Source: Branchinecta lynchi | Taxonomy: Eukaryota; Arthropoda; Branchiopoda; Anostraca; Branchinectidae | Reading direction: 5' to 3' | Length of the DNA stretch: 64,000 bases | Assembly (NCBI GenBank): GCA_023053575.1 | Contig: JAKZAP010000001.1 | Span: 31,080,533-31,144,532, forward strand | In this document: positions 31,034 through 42,644 of the stretch, piece after piece | Layout of the letters: every line of letters begins with the position of its first letter | Numbering within the stretch: position 1 is the stretch's first letter | Made by a program: the position numbers and the translations under genes | The notes under the pieces: model-generated | The model's input: the letters and a program-made list of their open reading frames with translations, nothing else | Database searches by the model: none | Told to the model about the DNA's origin: nothing

Positions 31034-31628
31034 TGGCGAAAACGCAAGTCGACTTAAAAGAATACAAATTAGTGGCTGGCTTCTGACGAATACTGATATA
31101 ACGCAGGTAATCGAACGTGAACCACGTGCGCGATATTCTCTGAAAATACTATAGTGGCAAAAAACTAGGCGGGAGAAGCCCGCTGACGGAACGGGTATTT
31201 ATACGCCGAAGCTCGGCACATAGCAACCAGCAAAAAATAAGGGTTCCATACATCTGAAAAGAATGGAATGAAGGATGCCATCAATACCGACAGTCAACAA
31301 AATTAGCCAAATTCATTTTCGCGACTTTATGACAGAATCCGATAAAAACGAAGAAAATCACAGGAAACGACCCGGGATGATTGGCCAAAGTTTGACAAGA
31401 TCTTAACTTGTCCTTCAAACATGGATACCGCTTGTGATCAAACGACAAATGTTGCGTTCCAGCGAGTTATTACAAGATAAGAGGAGGAGCCAGCGCCGCA
31501 TTGTCACAGTTACAACGCTCTCTGGAACGAAAATAATAACAACGCGAAGTCGCGAACACACATCATCACTATTACTTTTATTGTTTTCGTTTCTTGCTGA
31601 ACCGATAGATATCCCTTATGATCAAGAC
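31034..31628 (-). promoter_or_regulatory. Likely promoter/5' UTR region of CTDSPL2
   Basis: This is the sequence immediately upstream of the putative start codon. It contains an E-box (CACGTG at 31124-31129) and no recognised repeat. No TATA box at a sensible place was identified, and the transcription start cannot be set from sequence alone. Confidence 0.35.
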
Positions 31629-31831
31629 CGTATCCAGGGGGGGGGTAGGAGGTTGATCGCCCCCCCCCCCCCGAAACATACAAAAATAATAATTTGTATA
31701 GGCTTTTCCTTCTGATCTGTGTGTTTTTTGTACTTCTTTGTCGGACCAGCAGGCAACCCCCCCCCCCCGCCCCCGAAAGGCAAACCAACCCCCCACCCCC
31801 AAATAAATTCCTGGATACGGGCCTGCTTATG
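31629..31831 (-). repeat. R3 G-tract repeat, copy 3 (inverted, full)
   Basis: The fullest copy, on the minus strand. It runs from GCCCGTATCCAGGAATTTATTT (high-coordinate end, 31800-31830) through two G-rich blocks and the GGTCGGACAAAG / AGATCAGAAGGAAAAGCC spacer to a CGTATCCAGG-like phrase near 31630. The presence of CCGTATCCAGG at both outer ends suggests terminal inverted repeats. Confidence 0.75.
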
Positions 31832-34316
31832 ATACTCCAAACCATCATAAGTAAATTTTAACGATCGTAACAGTGCGGAACGAAAACAATAAAAGATAGG
31901 AGCTAATTACAGGGGCCTCTGAAAAATAATAATAACAAGAACCGTAACGATCGTAACTAATCATAACTAGCTGGAACGCTACCAAACTTATGCTAGACTG
32001 AACTATAGAAAGATTGCAGTTAATTTTGAGTTTTTCTTTTCCTATCTTTTATCCAAAAGGCATTATCCAAAAGACATATCTACTACTAAAGCATGTGATT
32101 TAGTCTTATACCCGCTCTCCAGTTTATGTTTGCACGTCCTTTTCCGTCTTTCTTTTTGTTATCTTCCCTTCTTATTATATTTGTGTATGTCGTTGACTCG
32201 TTTTTAACATTATAACATCGTTATTTGGTATATTTGTTTAGCTTTCTGTGCCTATTACTTAGCTTCTGCTATTGTGGCAATTTCTCATTATACCTTAAGA
32301 CTTGAGACCGAAAAATTGTGATTAAGCCTTTTGAAACCATCCGTAATGCACTTATCCGAAAAAGATAATCAAAGCTGTCTTTCGAATCAAAAACGATGTT
32401 CTACATGTATAAAGAGGGGTTCTTCAGCGTACGGCTCACCATAGTATCAATTGTGAACTAGCCAAACATGAATGGCCTCTATCTATTCCTCAAATTTAGG
32501 AATTATTCTCTACAGAACGCCAGCAAAAGTTGTTATAAAACTTTTTTCTTGGGAGGCCTATTAAATATGTTCTCCTTGTGTCGCTGTCTAATCAATCTAC
32601 ATTCAACAGACTCCTAAGGAAAACAGACAGCAAACGAGGCAAAAAACTAAGCTCCTCCAAACAATTGATTTAGACAGAAAATTAAGGTACAAATTAGAAT
32701 CATGTAAAAGCTAATCAAAGCTATCTTTCTGATCAAAACCAATATTCTAGATATAGATATGGGTTATGCTTAGATTATGCTTGTCCAGGTCAAATTCCGA
32801 TGAAATTTTTTTAGCCAGCGTAGTTGTATGATAGTTGTACGAAAAAGTTGCATCTGGTGATATGTAATAGTAAAGAGTACTTTCATTTAATGTGCCTCAG
32901 ACTGGGCCAATCTCAAGTAGTAGTTTCCAGTAGCATCCTGTCTTGCTCTAGGAACATCCAGTCTTGCTAATAGTAGCATGCAGTAGAATGCAGTAACACG
33001 GCAGCCTTGAAGTAGAAGCATGTAGTAGCATCAGGTTATACTCCATGCTACTTTTCGTATAACTTGATACTACTATTCGAGACTAATTTTTCATCGGGAT
33101 AGGACCTAAGCTAGGCTGCATGGTGCCGACAGCAAATTCAAAGTTAGGGTAGGCCTAGCCTGGCTCAAACAAATCACATCACTCATTTTCCCCTCTTGGT
33201 CTATCTTTGCATCCTGTGGTCTACTGTGACAAGAGGATCTCCAAATGGGCCGCAAAAATGTTAACTGGAATTGCCATGCATGTCCTAACAAATTTAAACA
33301 AAATTAAAATATCTGAAATGTCTTTTAATTCAACCTGCTTTACACAGAACAGTTTTGATCGTCAACTTAAAATTATGATTTTTTCTACCTCTGTAGCCAA
33401 GGGAAAGCCATTTGAGTTTAGGTGGGGATAAGACAGTTGTGTAATAATTCAATTTTTATCTACTCAGTCATGTGATATTTGCCCTTCTTAAATGTACAGG
33501 TTTAAATTTCTTGGGATTTAGGAGTGGTGCCTGACCTGGAGGTCTGACCTTGAAATAAGAGAAGCTTGTTGTTAGGGCATTACAGTAGAGGTACTCTTTA
33601 TTGAATGTTATTCAACACTTAAGAGTAATATTCCATCAGAACAGTAAACTACGAGTCACCCAGAGTAGCCAATCCAGGGATCTTAAGAACACCTGAATGA
33701 AAAATTACTGTTGAGTTTCACACCTGAGGCAGAATTGAGAAGTGAGAAGACCAGATTTATCTATATTGTGAAATGACTGAAGTATTGCTGTTCAAAATTC
33801 TTACATTCACTCTTCTCTTCAGTCAATAAATAATAATGATAGTAATAAATTTGAACCTTTGTTTAAAGTTTGAGGCTGTATTGGATTGGACAACCCAGCT
33901 CTAGCTAATCTTTCTTGACTGTAGGCCTGCTTTAGACATGAGAATGAGCAGGACTTCCAACAGGGAAACAGTGCTCAACTTTAGAAAATGCCTCAAGATA
34001 TCAGCACCATTGCTCATAAACTGGGGCACCAAGCCCTTGAGCAAGGGCACAGAATCTAAACCAAAATCCATCTAAAAACAAAGTTTAATTTCAGATTTTT
34101 GTTTCGGGGCACTGTGCCCTTTCTCCAGAGCAGTGCCCCAATTCTAGAGCATTGTACTCAAGAACTGAGGATGTGTTGTATGACTGAGAGGTTCTCAATA
34201 AATGCTTAAAAGTGCCATAGTGTGCTGGCCTTTAGCCCGAAACAATCTCATTGATACAGAATGTGGTACAGGTATGTTTCTTTGAACACTTCTCTAAACA
34301 GCAAACATTCAAAGTA
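31832..34316. other. Intergenic sequence, no gene recognised
   Basis: AT-rich and low in recognisable repeats. Positions 32917-33022 contain a degenerate run of AGTAGCATNCAGTAG-like units. Positions 34015-34150 contain two loosely related phrases about CAGTGCCCC. No exon with convincing splice sites and family similarity was found. Confidence 0.45.
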
Positions 34317-34468
34317 CACTGTAAAAAGTTGTTCCGTATAAAGATTAAAGTTAACTGCAGTATTTGCTACTCGGATTATTCTTATCCCTACAAATAGAGA
34401 TAAGACAAATCTGAGTAGCAAATACTGCAGTTAACTTTAATCTTTATACATAGAAACTTTTTACAGTG
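34317..34468. mobile_element. MITE-B, copy 2 (near-perfect palindrome)
   Basis: CACTGTAAAAAGTTGTTCCG and the inverted right end CACTGTAAAAAGTTTCTATG are flanked by TA. The arms continue inward as ATAAAGATTAAAGTTAACTG and GCAGTATTTGCTACTC, so nearly the whole 152-base element is one hairpin with a short loop around 34390-34405. Confidence 0.9.
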
Positions 34469-36573
34469 TACACAGTATCCAACCTCGAACCTGGCCTAAA
34501 AAGGTTGGAAGGAAATTTCATTCCAGTCCTAAAAAGGTCCAAACTGTCAAGGAGGAAACCCACAGTGACCCCGAACCTGTTCTGGACTGCACAAAATTTT
34601 CCTTTTAAGCTTTTCAGGACAAGTTCGAGATCATATAAATTTGAGGTTGAACACCCCTTCAGTATGTTCTTGATTGCATTTAAATAATGGTTTGTGCTAA
34701 AACAAACTCCTAAGGTCCAAGCCGACTGGGAAACACAGTTTCGAGCAATGGATAAAAGGGATACCTATGTCAACTATGATAAGTTGAGGAAATATTGCTG
34801 CCAAAGCCTCAGAGCTGGCATTTTGGTTTATCTGTCGATGGAATGTATATTTGTGCTCTGTCAGCTACTGTGCATGGATATTTGCTAGGTTGTATTGTCA
34901 TCACACTCTTCGGCATCATTCAAAGTCAGGTGAAAATTGAAGTTACATATCTCGACTTAGCCTCACTCTACTCTTTACTTTACTACCTTCACACAAGAGA
35001 ACTGCAAATCATAATTAACCTAACTGGCACTGAATGGGGGAGTAAACCAAGTAAACTGAGATTTTATCAAGATCTAGCCTTTGAAAAAAACTGGATTGTA
35101 AGGGTCTTCTTTTTAATTTTAGCTTGAACCTGAAGGAAGGGTTAAGATTTGGCAGAAACATGGCAATGACAAATCTCAGATTACTTGTTAGCCTACTTAT
35201 CCATTTAGTACCACCAGATATGACACCTGTATAATCGAGTATACACCTGGTACACACTACTGAAATACTACCGTTTGTCCCATTTATCACACCTGCAAAG
35301 TTACAACCAATAAAATAAATCAAGAGTAGCCTAACCTAAACAACATACTTTCACTGATGAGATCAGACAAGCCTTGTCAATAGTTTGTCTAAGAGCTTCA
35401 ACCTTACCTCACAGGTATATCAGATGTTTGTTTAAAACCTTCTACACATCTCAGGAATCCTTGCAACTAAGAAAACAGACTCAGCTTTGAATTTAAATTT
35501 TTCTGCCATCAAAACAATTCAGAACAAGCAAACATGCGGCAAAGTTTTCAAACTTCTCTTGGCGCCCGGAGTTGAGCGGGAGGCCCGGAGCGATGCGTCC
35601 GTCAATCGAAACCCGCGGGCTCCTAGAGAGGCGCTAGCATCGGGGAGTTATTGATCCAGCAGTGGCGAGAACAAGATTTCTCTAGTCTGAGACCATCTGT
35701 AGAAAATTGCAAGTTTGCCACGTTTCGCCGATATCGGTAATGGCTTGAACACACGACCTTTATCGGGTGCTCCTGGTCTGGAATTCCTGCCCGGGTTTTC
35801 TCCATCATCATCACTTCAAGTTCAAGTTTTTTAAATTTTAAACAAAAATACAAATACATTATATAAGTACTGTGGAGAACAAAAATTCGGACATGCAGTG
35901 CTTGTTAAACACTTAACTATAATAACAACAACTACGTACCCTATAAATCTAACAAAAATAAGATAACTTAATTTATCTGACCTGTATAAAATGACCTGCG
36001 ATTACCAAATAAGTAATAAAAACTACCCTCTTGCGAAAAATAAACAAAAATGACAAACCATTTGACATTAGTAAGCGAGAATGCATACAGCATAAACCGA
36101 CCACACACGATACAATCATTCAATTAACCATCCACACTCTAATAAACAAATTCTTATATAATAAATTTCACAGTAAATTATATTCCGTATGGAAAAGTTG
36201 AGATTTTTGAACTTGATGATGAAATTGCAGGAAATCCGGCCCGGAAATCCTGATCGTGTGTTTGGACTACAAGGGTTCTGCACAGCAATGCTGCAGCAGA
36301 TTGTAAGGTTTTCGAACCCGAATATTCGACAGTTTCATCCAGGTTTCATCAACAAGTTGAAAAAATCTCAACCTTTCTACATGGAACTGATGATATTGCC
36401 GAAAATTCGGGAAGGAATTTCAGGTCTGCGATCCCCCCTGATCATCTGTTCAAAGTATCTTCAGGTTCATCCTGGCCAAATGTTTTGCACTTTACCACAG
36501 ACTTGGAAATTAGCCCGAGGATTTTCCAATCTTTGCTTGCTTCCTCTAGTCAAGAATAAACGATCCCGTGGAA
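34469..36573. other. Intergenic sequence, no gene recognised
   Basis: Positions 35560-35640 are GC-rich compared with the surroundings and were examined for a tRNA-derived SINE without a firm result. No exon was recognised. Confidence 0.4.
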
Positions 36574-37963
36574 GACTAAAGGTGTCGATGGGATCCCAAA
36601 GGAGAATCGAGTCTTGCAGATGTTTGGTCTTTGCCGACACCGTAAACATTTATTACCATCCTAACAGACAACTTAACCAGATCCACTAAGTAATATTACT
36701 TCTCAGCCATAAGCATATCAGACAATAAGGCTCATTCGAAAACATCCGGTTTTGACCAGGTTCGGACAGGATATCCATTAGAAGCGAGCATACATAGTGT
36801 GTCCGATTCGCCAGTGTCCTTTTTGGATACACCGACCTTTTCCAGCCAATTTTTTTCGACATCAGCTTCTTGTATTTTACTTCTCCCAAATCTCCGGTTC
36901 AGGCCGGAATTCGGTCAAAATAGTTGTCCCGCAAGAAAATGAAGTTTATGTTTGGGTTTAGCATTAGTTATTTCCCCTTCATCCATTGACTTCAGAAAAA
37001 AAAATTTGTAATTCTATCAAACAAGGTTCAATCAACTTCAAAAATAAATCTTACTTCTACCAAATTTCCGGTTTTTGAAGGATTCCTGTCAGTCTACTTG
37101 TCCGTCGGGAAAAGCAGTTTCAGATAAGATTCAGGATTATTCTTCCTCTATATCGGCGCTTTAATCGAACTACGTCTACGTCTCCTATAAATGTTTTTTG
37201 CCGGTCTGTTTTGGCTGGTCAAAATCGGATTCAGCTTGTCTTCTCACCTCTATGTCGAACGTTTATTCAGTCAGCAAAATATTTAATTAGAACTTCCAAG
37301 CTTTCTGGTTTTGACGGTTTCGGGGCGAACCACTTGTCCGGTGAGAAAATCTCCTGTCTCCTTACCCCAAATCGACTGTCACAATAGGTTGAAAAATATT
37401 TTCTTAGCTCACACTAGCCCCCCTCCACTCTCCACCCATAAATATAGGGCAACGAACTTGACCCGATCCTCACATCAAAGGCGTATTCTCGCCATTCCCC
37501 GAGGACTCCACTTGAGGAGTCCCCACATTTTTGTTTGTCCCGTCCCCACGGACGGGGAATGCTGCGATTATCATCACCATCATAAAAAAGGACTCCCTTT
37601 CAAAGTCAGACTGGAATCAGTTTTTGCTGGTTTATTTGCCTATTTATTACAATTAATTAAAAACAATCAGAATAAACAAAAACAAAAACTAGAGTGGATC
37701 CAGACTAATTTTGTCAATTGCATATTTTTAGTTGGAACAAAATCCATTTTGGAAGCACTCCCCGTGTTCTCGTTGTTTTCCGTACGCGGAGTCCGCGTGG
37801 AGTGACTCCCTCTATTCTCGCCGTTCCCTTCGATTCCCGAGGAATACACCTCAGGTCACCAGGTTTAAACAAAACATCTCACCCCGTCCGAGAGTTATCG
37901 TACAGACGGTTGGACGGACTTTACGAAGTCATACGTATCCCATTACTAAAGTTTCCGGGTCCC
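36574..37963 (-). mobile_element. R5 element, copy 4, interrupted by a MITE
   Basis: The minus-strand copy begins (right-end segment) at AAAGGTGTCGATGGGATCCC and ends (left end) at GGGTCCC, 37957-37963. Monomer cores (CCGGTTTTGACC, TCCGGTTCAGGCCGGAATTC) are more diverged than in other copies. MITE-C copy 2 (37480-37851) is inserted in the left segment, between the TCCTCACATCAA and AAAACATCTCACC parts of the consensus. Confidence 0.75.
37480..37851 (-). mobile_element. MITE-C, copy 2, nested in R5 copy 4
   Basis: It begins AGGCGTATTCTCGCC and ends with a diverged inverted end (GGAATACACCT). Internally it contains the 9771 element's landmarks inverted: CCACGGACGGGGAATGCTGC, GATTATCATCACCATCAT, AACAATCAGAATAAACAAAA, CTAATTTTGTCAATTGCAT. 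The R5 consensus continues on both sides, so this insertion post-dates the R5 copy. Confidence 0.8.
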
Positions 37964-38782
37964 ACAAACAAGTGCGCAAGCACTCTAACGTGGAATATAA
38001 AGTTATGAATCAAGTTCAGTCATAAACTCAATCATTTAATGGCATAACTGTCACTTGATTTGCTTATCATCCTATTTCCAAAACATTGAACATTCTAAGA
38101 ATAAAGCCATACACGAGTTAACCACGTTCTTAAAGTTTAACCGAAAAGGGCTAGGATACGACAGTCTAGTTACCCATCACTTGTTCGCTTAAATAATCTT
38201 GAAAACCCGATGAAAAAGCGTTAGTTTGTTTTTCTGATATTTCCAAATAATCGATCATCCCATTGTGCTTGCCGCTCTTCCCGTTTTTGTGATATCTCTA
38301 TGGTGCCTGGAACATTTGGCAACAACACCAGCAGCAAACGAGTAAATAAATTGTGTATCAAATAAACAAAGAAGTGTCTGCAGTCTGCAGTGCCAAAAAC
38401 TAGTGCTAGCTAGTGAGGTGTCTTGTGTAGTGATAGTGCAGTGATTTTCGCGGGCGAATTGTGGACGGATTCACCATGGGAAAGCGTCCACATTCCCAAC
38501 GTCCCTACTGAAGACTACTGTGGACAGAAGGAAAATCCCCAATAGGTGTTGTAATAATTCAATGTATTTGAATCTAAGATGTAAAAATAAGTTGCCTGTT
38601 CAGTTAAACTTTAAACGCGAAAACAGAATCATGATGTCAAGCAAAGGTGACCTGGTGACACACTACACACCAGTCATATGCAAATCCTCATTTTTTTTTT
38701 TACACAGCGCAGTCCCCCACACATCAAGTTTAAAAACTAACTTTCATTTCCGATTTTTCGATTCAACCCATCATCATATCAA
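37964..38782. other. Intergenic sequence with retroelement pieces
   Basis: Positions 38120-38235 match the dispersed repeat at 4215-4400 and 48585-48720. Positions 38545-38640 encode NNSMYLNLRCKNKLPVQLNFK, recalling 5790-5850. The rest is unassigned. Confidence 0.45.
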
Positions 38783-39175
38783 GTGAGTAATTTATTTATG
38801 ACCAGCCATTTGGAAAACGCGGAGTAAATGAAGAAAATAAAAAAAACACATAAACACACAGAATAAGACACTTAACTTTGAATATCCGGTCAGGAAGCAG
38901 TGAATGACGTCGTGCGCTGGTTGGCCCTGTTGTCCCTGATTTTTGAAAGCGACGATGAAACATCCAAAAGGGTAACACTTGCATCTTGAATTTTTTAACT
39001 TCTCCGTCAATGTACGGTTACGACATAATTTCGACAAGTGAAGCAGGTGCTTTGCATATTTAAAATAACAAGATCTCATCTTTTTAACCTCCTTCTTTCG
39101 CAGAACGTGTGTGACGCCAGGACAAAATAGTGTAGAAGGAGCGCAGAAGGTGCTGTACAAATTTCCCAAAGCTTT
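38783..39175 (-). mobile_element. LINE 3' fragment with GGCGG-type 3' end
   Basis: The minus strand reads KKMRSCYFKYAKHLLHLSKL and CRNRTLTEKLKN. This is the thumb-region phrase (x-Y-F-K-x-x-K-x-L-L-x-L) shared with 11646-12375, 47395-48150 and 50430-50735. The 3' end, GCGTTTTCCAAATGGCTGGTC then ATAAATAAATTACTC, links this LINE family to the hairpin 3' ends at 1467 and 13578. Confidence 0.7.
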
Positions 39176-39289
39176 ACGATTAAAGCGCTCTCGGTTGAGG
39201 ACAATGCACCCACAGGTGCTACCAGTGGCGGTTCGAAGGGGGGTCTAGGGGGTGTGGGGTGACTCGCCCCCCCATGCTCCAGAGAATCT

Positions 39290-39975
39290 ATTCTCAGTCG
39301 TATGTTTCGAGCTTGTCAATATGACAGTCGTATGTTTTTAGCTTTTCAAAATGACACGCAGGCAGTTACCAACGTGAATTTCACCCACAAATCACATTTT
39401 TTAGTTGTATGGCTACGAAGAAATTTCTATTCGTATGTTTTCAGATTCACATTTGTGTGTTCTGAGTTATCCAGAATGAAAGTCGTATGTTTGAGCTTGT
39501 CAGAATGATATCTACCGAGAATTTCGCTAAAGACCCGTTTCTTGTCGTACTTTACGAAGGGATTTTCTAGTCCTAAATTAGAGACAGTCGTAAGCTTTGA
39601 CCTTGCCAGATAAAGGCAGACACAGCAGTTATCTTATCGTGAATTTGCCTTCAAATGGCCTGTTTCTGGTCGTATTGTTCCATATATAGTAGTATGTTTT
39701 AAGTTTGTCAGATTCACAGTTTCGTGTTCTCGTTTTGTCAGTATCAGTCGTATGGAACTTGCCAGAATGACATCAACCGCGAATTTCCCCTGAACATTAC
39801 CCGTTTCTTCGTGTTTAATATGAAGAGATTTTCTAGTCGTCTATTAGAGACAGTCGTAAGTTTTGCGCTTGCCATATAAGGAGTCATTACGATAAGAATT
39901 ATCGTGTGTTTCGAGCTTGTTAGAATGATAGTCGTATGTTTCGAACTTGCCAGAGTGACATAAATGCCATTACCA
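39290..39975 (+). repeat. Degenerate tandem repeat (AGTCGTATGTTT units)
   Basis: About ten diverged units of the type AGTCGTATGTTTCGAGCTTG followed by TCAGAATGACA, with spacing varying from about 45 to 100 bases. Longer shared phrases (ACCGCGAATTTC..CCCGTTTCTT, GATTTTCTAGTC, AGAGACAGTCGTAAG) occur twice, about 255 bases apart, indicating a higher-order unit. Confidence 0.7.
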
Positions 39976-41309
39976 GTCGTGATTTTCATTCTGATGCGCT
40001 GAAAACAGGCTGATTTTCGAAAATTTCGCCTGCGGCGCGACGTTTCAACATGACCCTACCTGGTGCTATCACCGGCTGATTGCACTATTTTTTGTGTAGT
40101 CTATGTTCAAATTGGATGTAGAACCACGTACCAAGTTCCGGGAAAATTTCCCACTCCGTTTGCGACTTATCGGGGCACTGACAGATAGGTCAGTGTATAT
40201 CGTAGTAGGCAGCCTTTAAAATGTGGCGCCGTCTTTCATAGTCGCCTACTCGCTATATGTCTGAACGGCCTGTAATTTAGGTAAGGTGTTATAGGCCTAA
40301 GATTTCAGCCACCCTAAAAGCTAGAAATGCCAGAAAAAGGTTGGATTACATAAATGTCAACTGCGGCGCTGAGTTTAAATTTGTCTCAGGTACATATGGT
40401 AAAAGCTGCTGCTTGGGATCTGAGCCACGTTTAAAGCAAGAGTTTGTGTGGGAAGTAGTCGAATATTGCCGAATAAACGCCGATTTAACAAGTTTTGCCT
40501 GCGTCTCTTTCGTAGTCGTAACAAATTTCTGTTTTGTTGTGCATCATTTATATGCGGTTTTAAGCTTGAGATTTGGAGTCTAAGCTACATTAAAAGGTAG
40601 TAGTTGTAAAGGAGTAGTTGAATTTTGCTCGGATTGAAAAAATTTCGACTGCGGCGCTCACTTTAGTTTGTCTTGAGTACTTTGCTGGACAAAACCGTAC
40701 TACAATGGCATTTTCTGTTACATTTTAAAACTTATAATTTTAATATTTCTTGGGCCTGCTGGTGCTGTGTTTTTAGCCAGTTGTATATTTTGAAGTCCTC
40801 AGAACCCATGCCCAAACCCTTAGAACCGCCGCTGGGCGCTACGGATTGATTTACAAACTTCTTGAACAATCGAAGAGCAAAATTTTGACAATGAAGATTT
40901 GAATCTTATGCGAGCCACCGTAGAGAGTCTGTTGATTTGACGATGAGTTAGCCCTCATAAAATTCCTCTCAGATTAGTTCTTTTTTGGCCGCTAGGTGCG
41001 CTTTCATAAAGAAAACAATGACACGTTACTTCTTTGTGTACGTTTACCCAGGTTTGTTTTGTTATTTTCAATTCCTCTTAGGCCTAACCATGTTTAAAAC
41101 TGTTTGAAATGCCTCTTCCCCTCTTTTTGCTTTACCCGACTCTGTTCTGTCAAGCGCCATCAAGTTTGTCATTTCTGGCTCCGACTTCAGTGCTGGCTGT
41201 CTTTTCCACGGGGCTAATATGCGACTCGATATGAAGCGAAAGCCTAATCGCTCATTCACCCGTCAGATAACTGATCCCCAGATCTCACGTGTGATTGTTA
41301 TTGTTCCTC
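39976..41309. other. Intergenic sequence, no gene recognised
   Basis: Two loosely similar segments (40345-40385 and 40640-40680: AACTGCGGCGCT / GACTGCGGCGCTC, then TTTGTCT..GGTACAT / TTTGTCTTGAGTAC) suggest an old duplication. No exon was recognised. Confidence 0.4.
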
Positions 41310-41475
41310 TAGCGCGTCTGGCGGGAATTCGTCATCGGATTTCATGAAGGACGTATAATCCAAGAGAGATAGAAGCTTTGGATGCATTCGTACCATTTGA
41401 CGAAGGGTTGAAATGCAGGTACTCACATTTTGACAGGTTAACTTCAAAGCCGTACCCTACTACTGTGCCCTTGTT
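41310..41475 (-). mobile_element. LINE RT fragment
   Basis: The minus strand reads VVGYGFEVNLSKCEYLHFN. This is the G-F-x-V-N-x-x-K-x-E-x-L-x-F-N pattern just downstream of the catalytic YxDD box in LINE reverse transcriptases. The frame then ends within about 30 codons. Confidence 0.65.
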
Positions 41476-41924
41476 CCAGGGTATAGTACATACGTATGCC
41501 CTATCTTTGAAACAATGCGTCCCAAAAATTTAGGATTTGTGTACGACTGGGACGAATATTCAGATTATGGCCTCAGTATTTTCTTCACCTGTCTCAGGAC
41601 AACTGGGCCCAGTTACCGACGAAAAACCAAACCGTTACCAAGTATCGAAACTCATGTTTCTGACCAATGACGGTCCAGTTCCCGCTGAATCGGAAGCGTG
41701 GGGGCGATAAAACCTCCAAAAGATCCTGCCAGGCCCTTTGGTTTCATCGTTCAAAGTTTAATCATTCGACCTCTAACCGTTCTCGAGCCATGCATTTCAC
41801 AGGGCAATCTGGGCCAATAGCTGTTCGCGAAAACTACTTTCCGTTTGTTCTTGAGCTCGGCGGATTCTCGCTTTGCTTTTCGGAAAGCGAATCCAAGATA
41901 TCGCCCTATAATTTAGCATTGTCA

Positions 41925-42237
41925 GGCATTTTGATTTACAAGTTTTCCGGTTCTCGCCGGATTCCGGGTAAACTACATGTCCAGCAAGAAAATAACTTTC
42001 ACATCGGATTCACCATTTCTCCGTACCTATAAATCTTATTAGCTCTTCTCCACCCCTAAATATCCAGATTTGGAGCTGATCTACGAACTTGACCTGTCCC
42101 TTGACCCAAAGAATCCTCACACCAAGTTTCATCAAAATATTTCATTCCCTTCGAGAATTACCGTGCTGACAGACAGAGGGACGGAGGACAACTTTTATGA
42201 AGTCATAGGTATCCCTCCACTTACGTTTTGGGATCCC
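41925..42237 (-). mobile_element. R5 element, copy 5 (left part only)
   Basis: One monomer remnant (TTCCGGTTCTCGCCGGATTCC) is followed by the left segment in minus orientation (CACCAAGTTTCATCAAAATA, CATAGGTATCCCTCCAC, TTACGTTTTGGGATCCC). The right part and other monomers are absent. Confidence 0.8.
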
Positions 42238-42310
42238 AAAAACAAACTGTCGAGACGATTTTCGATTTCGTTGCTCGATTTTGGCGGGAAATTCAAATTT
42301 GGCGGAAAAG
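42238..42310 (+). repeat. Dispersed repeat H, left phrase
   Basis: It shares CTCGATTTTGGCGGGAAATT and CAAATTT with 25573-25608. The companion right phrase is at 43195-43262. Confidence 0.5.
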
Positions 42311-42347
42311 TCCTATCCAGATTGGTTACTTTATCAAGTTAGATAGA

Positions 42348-42644
42348 CACAAAAACAGGATCCTAGGACGTAAGCCTGAAGTTCTATATTACAGATTTTA
42401 TCTCAATTTAAAGTCTTCGATTCATGTGGTCCGAGAAGGTGGGAGACACTATCATGTTTCGATGGGTCTGATTTTTGCGAACACACTGTTACCTTTGTAC
42501 GCTAGCCAACGTTATCCACAAATTACACAATTCACTCCTGAAAGCAAGTCCGCCATTGCTAATTACTATTCAGTGATCTCCCGGCGGTGGTCAAAAGAAG
42601 TTGCTAAAACCTTCGAGAAGATCGAGTGGCGAGTGAGAGGATAA
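42348..42644 (+). other. Open frame of unknown identity
   Basis: An uninterrupted frame of about 98 residues (ILGRKPEVLYYRFYLNL, IHVVREGGRHYHVSMGLIF, SKSAIANYYSVISRRWSKEV, ending FEKIEWRVRG) lies downstream of an R5 fragment. The composition looks protein-like, but no family was recognised and there is no obvious start of its own. It lies between the two phrases of repeat H, so it may belong to the material inserted there. Confidence 0.3.

Noticed and set aside
35560..35660. tRNA-derived SINE or tRNA on the minus strand (GGGTTTCGATTGACGG resembles a B box)
   Set aside because: No convincing A box at the right distance, no cloverleaf, and no second copy in the window.
36189..36689. Plus-strand frame of 166 codons
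   Set aside because: Its second half runs through the right end and monomers of an R5 element on the other strand; the first half has no recognisable domain.
41068..41259. Minus-strand 63-codon frame with a possible donor and acceptor
   Set aside because: It lies next to a LINE RT remnant, shows no family match, and does not fit any phase needed by the SDR gene.
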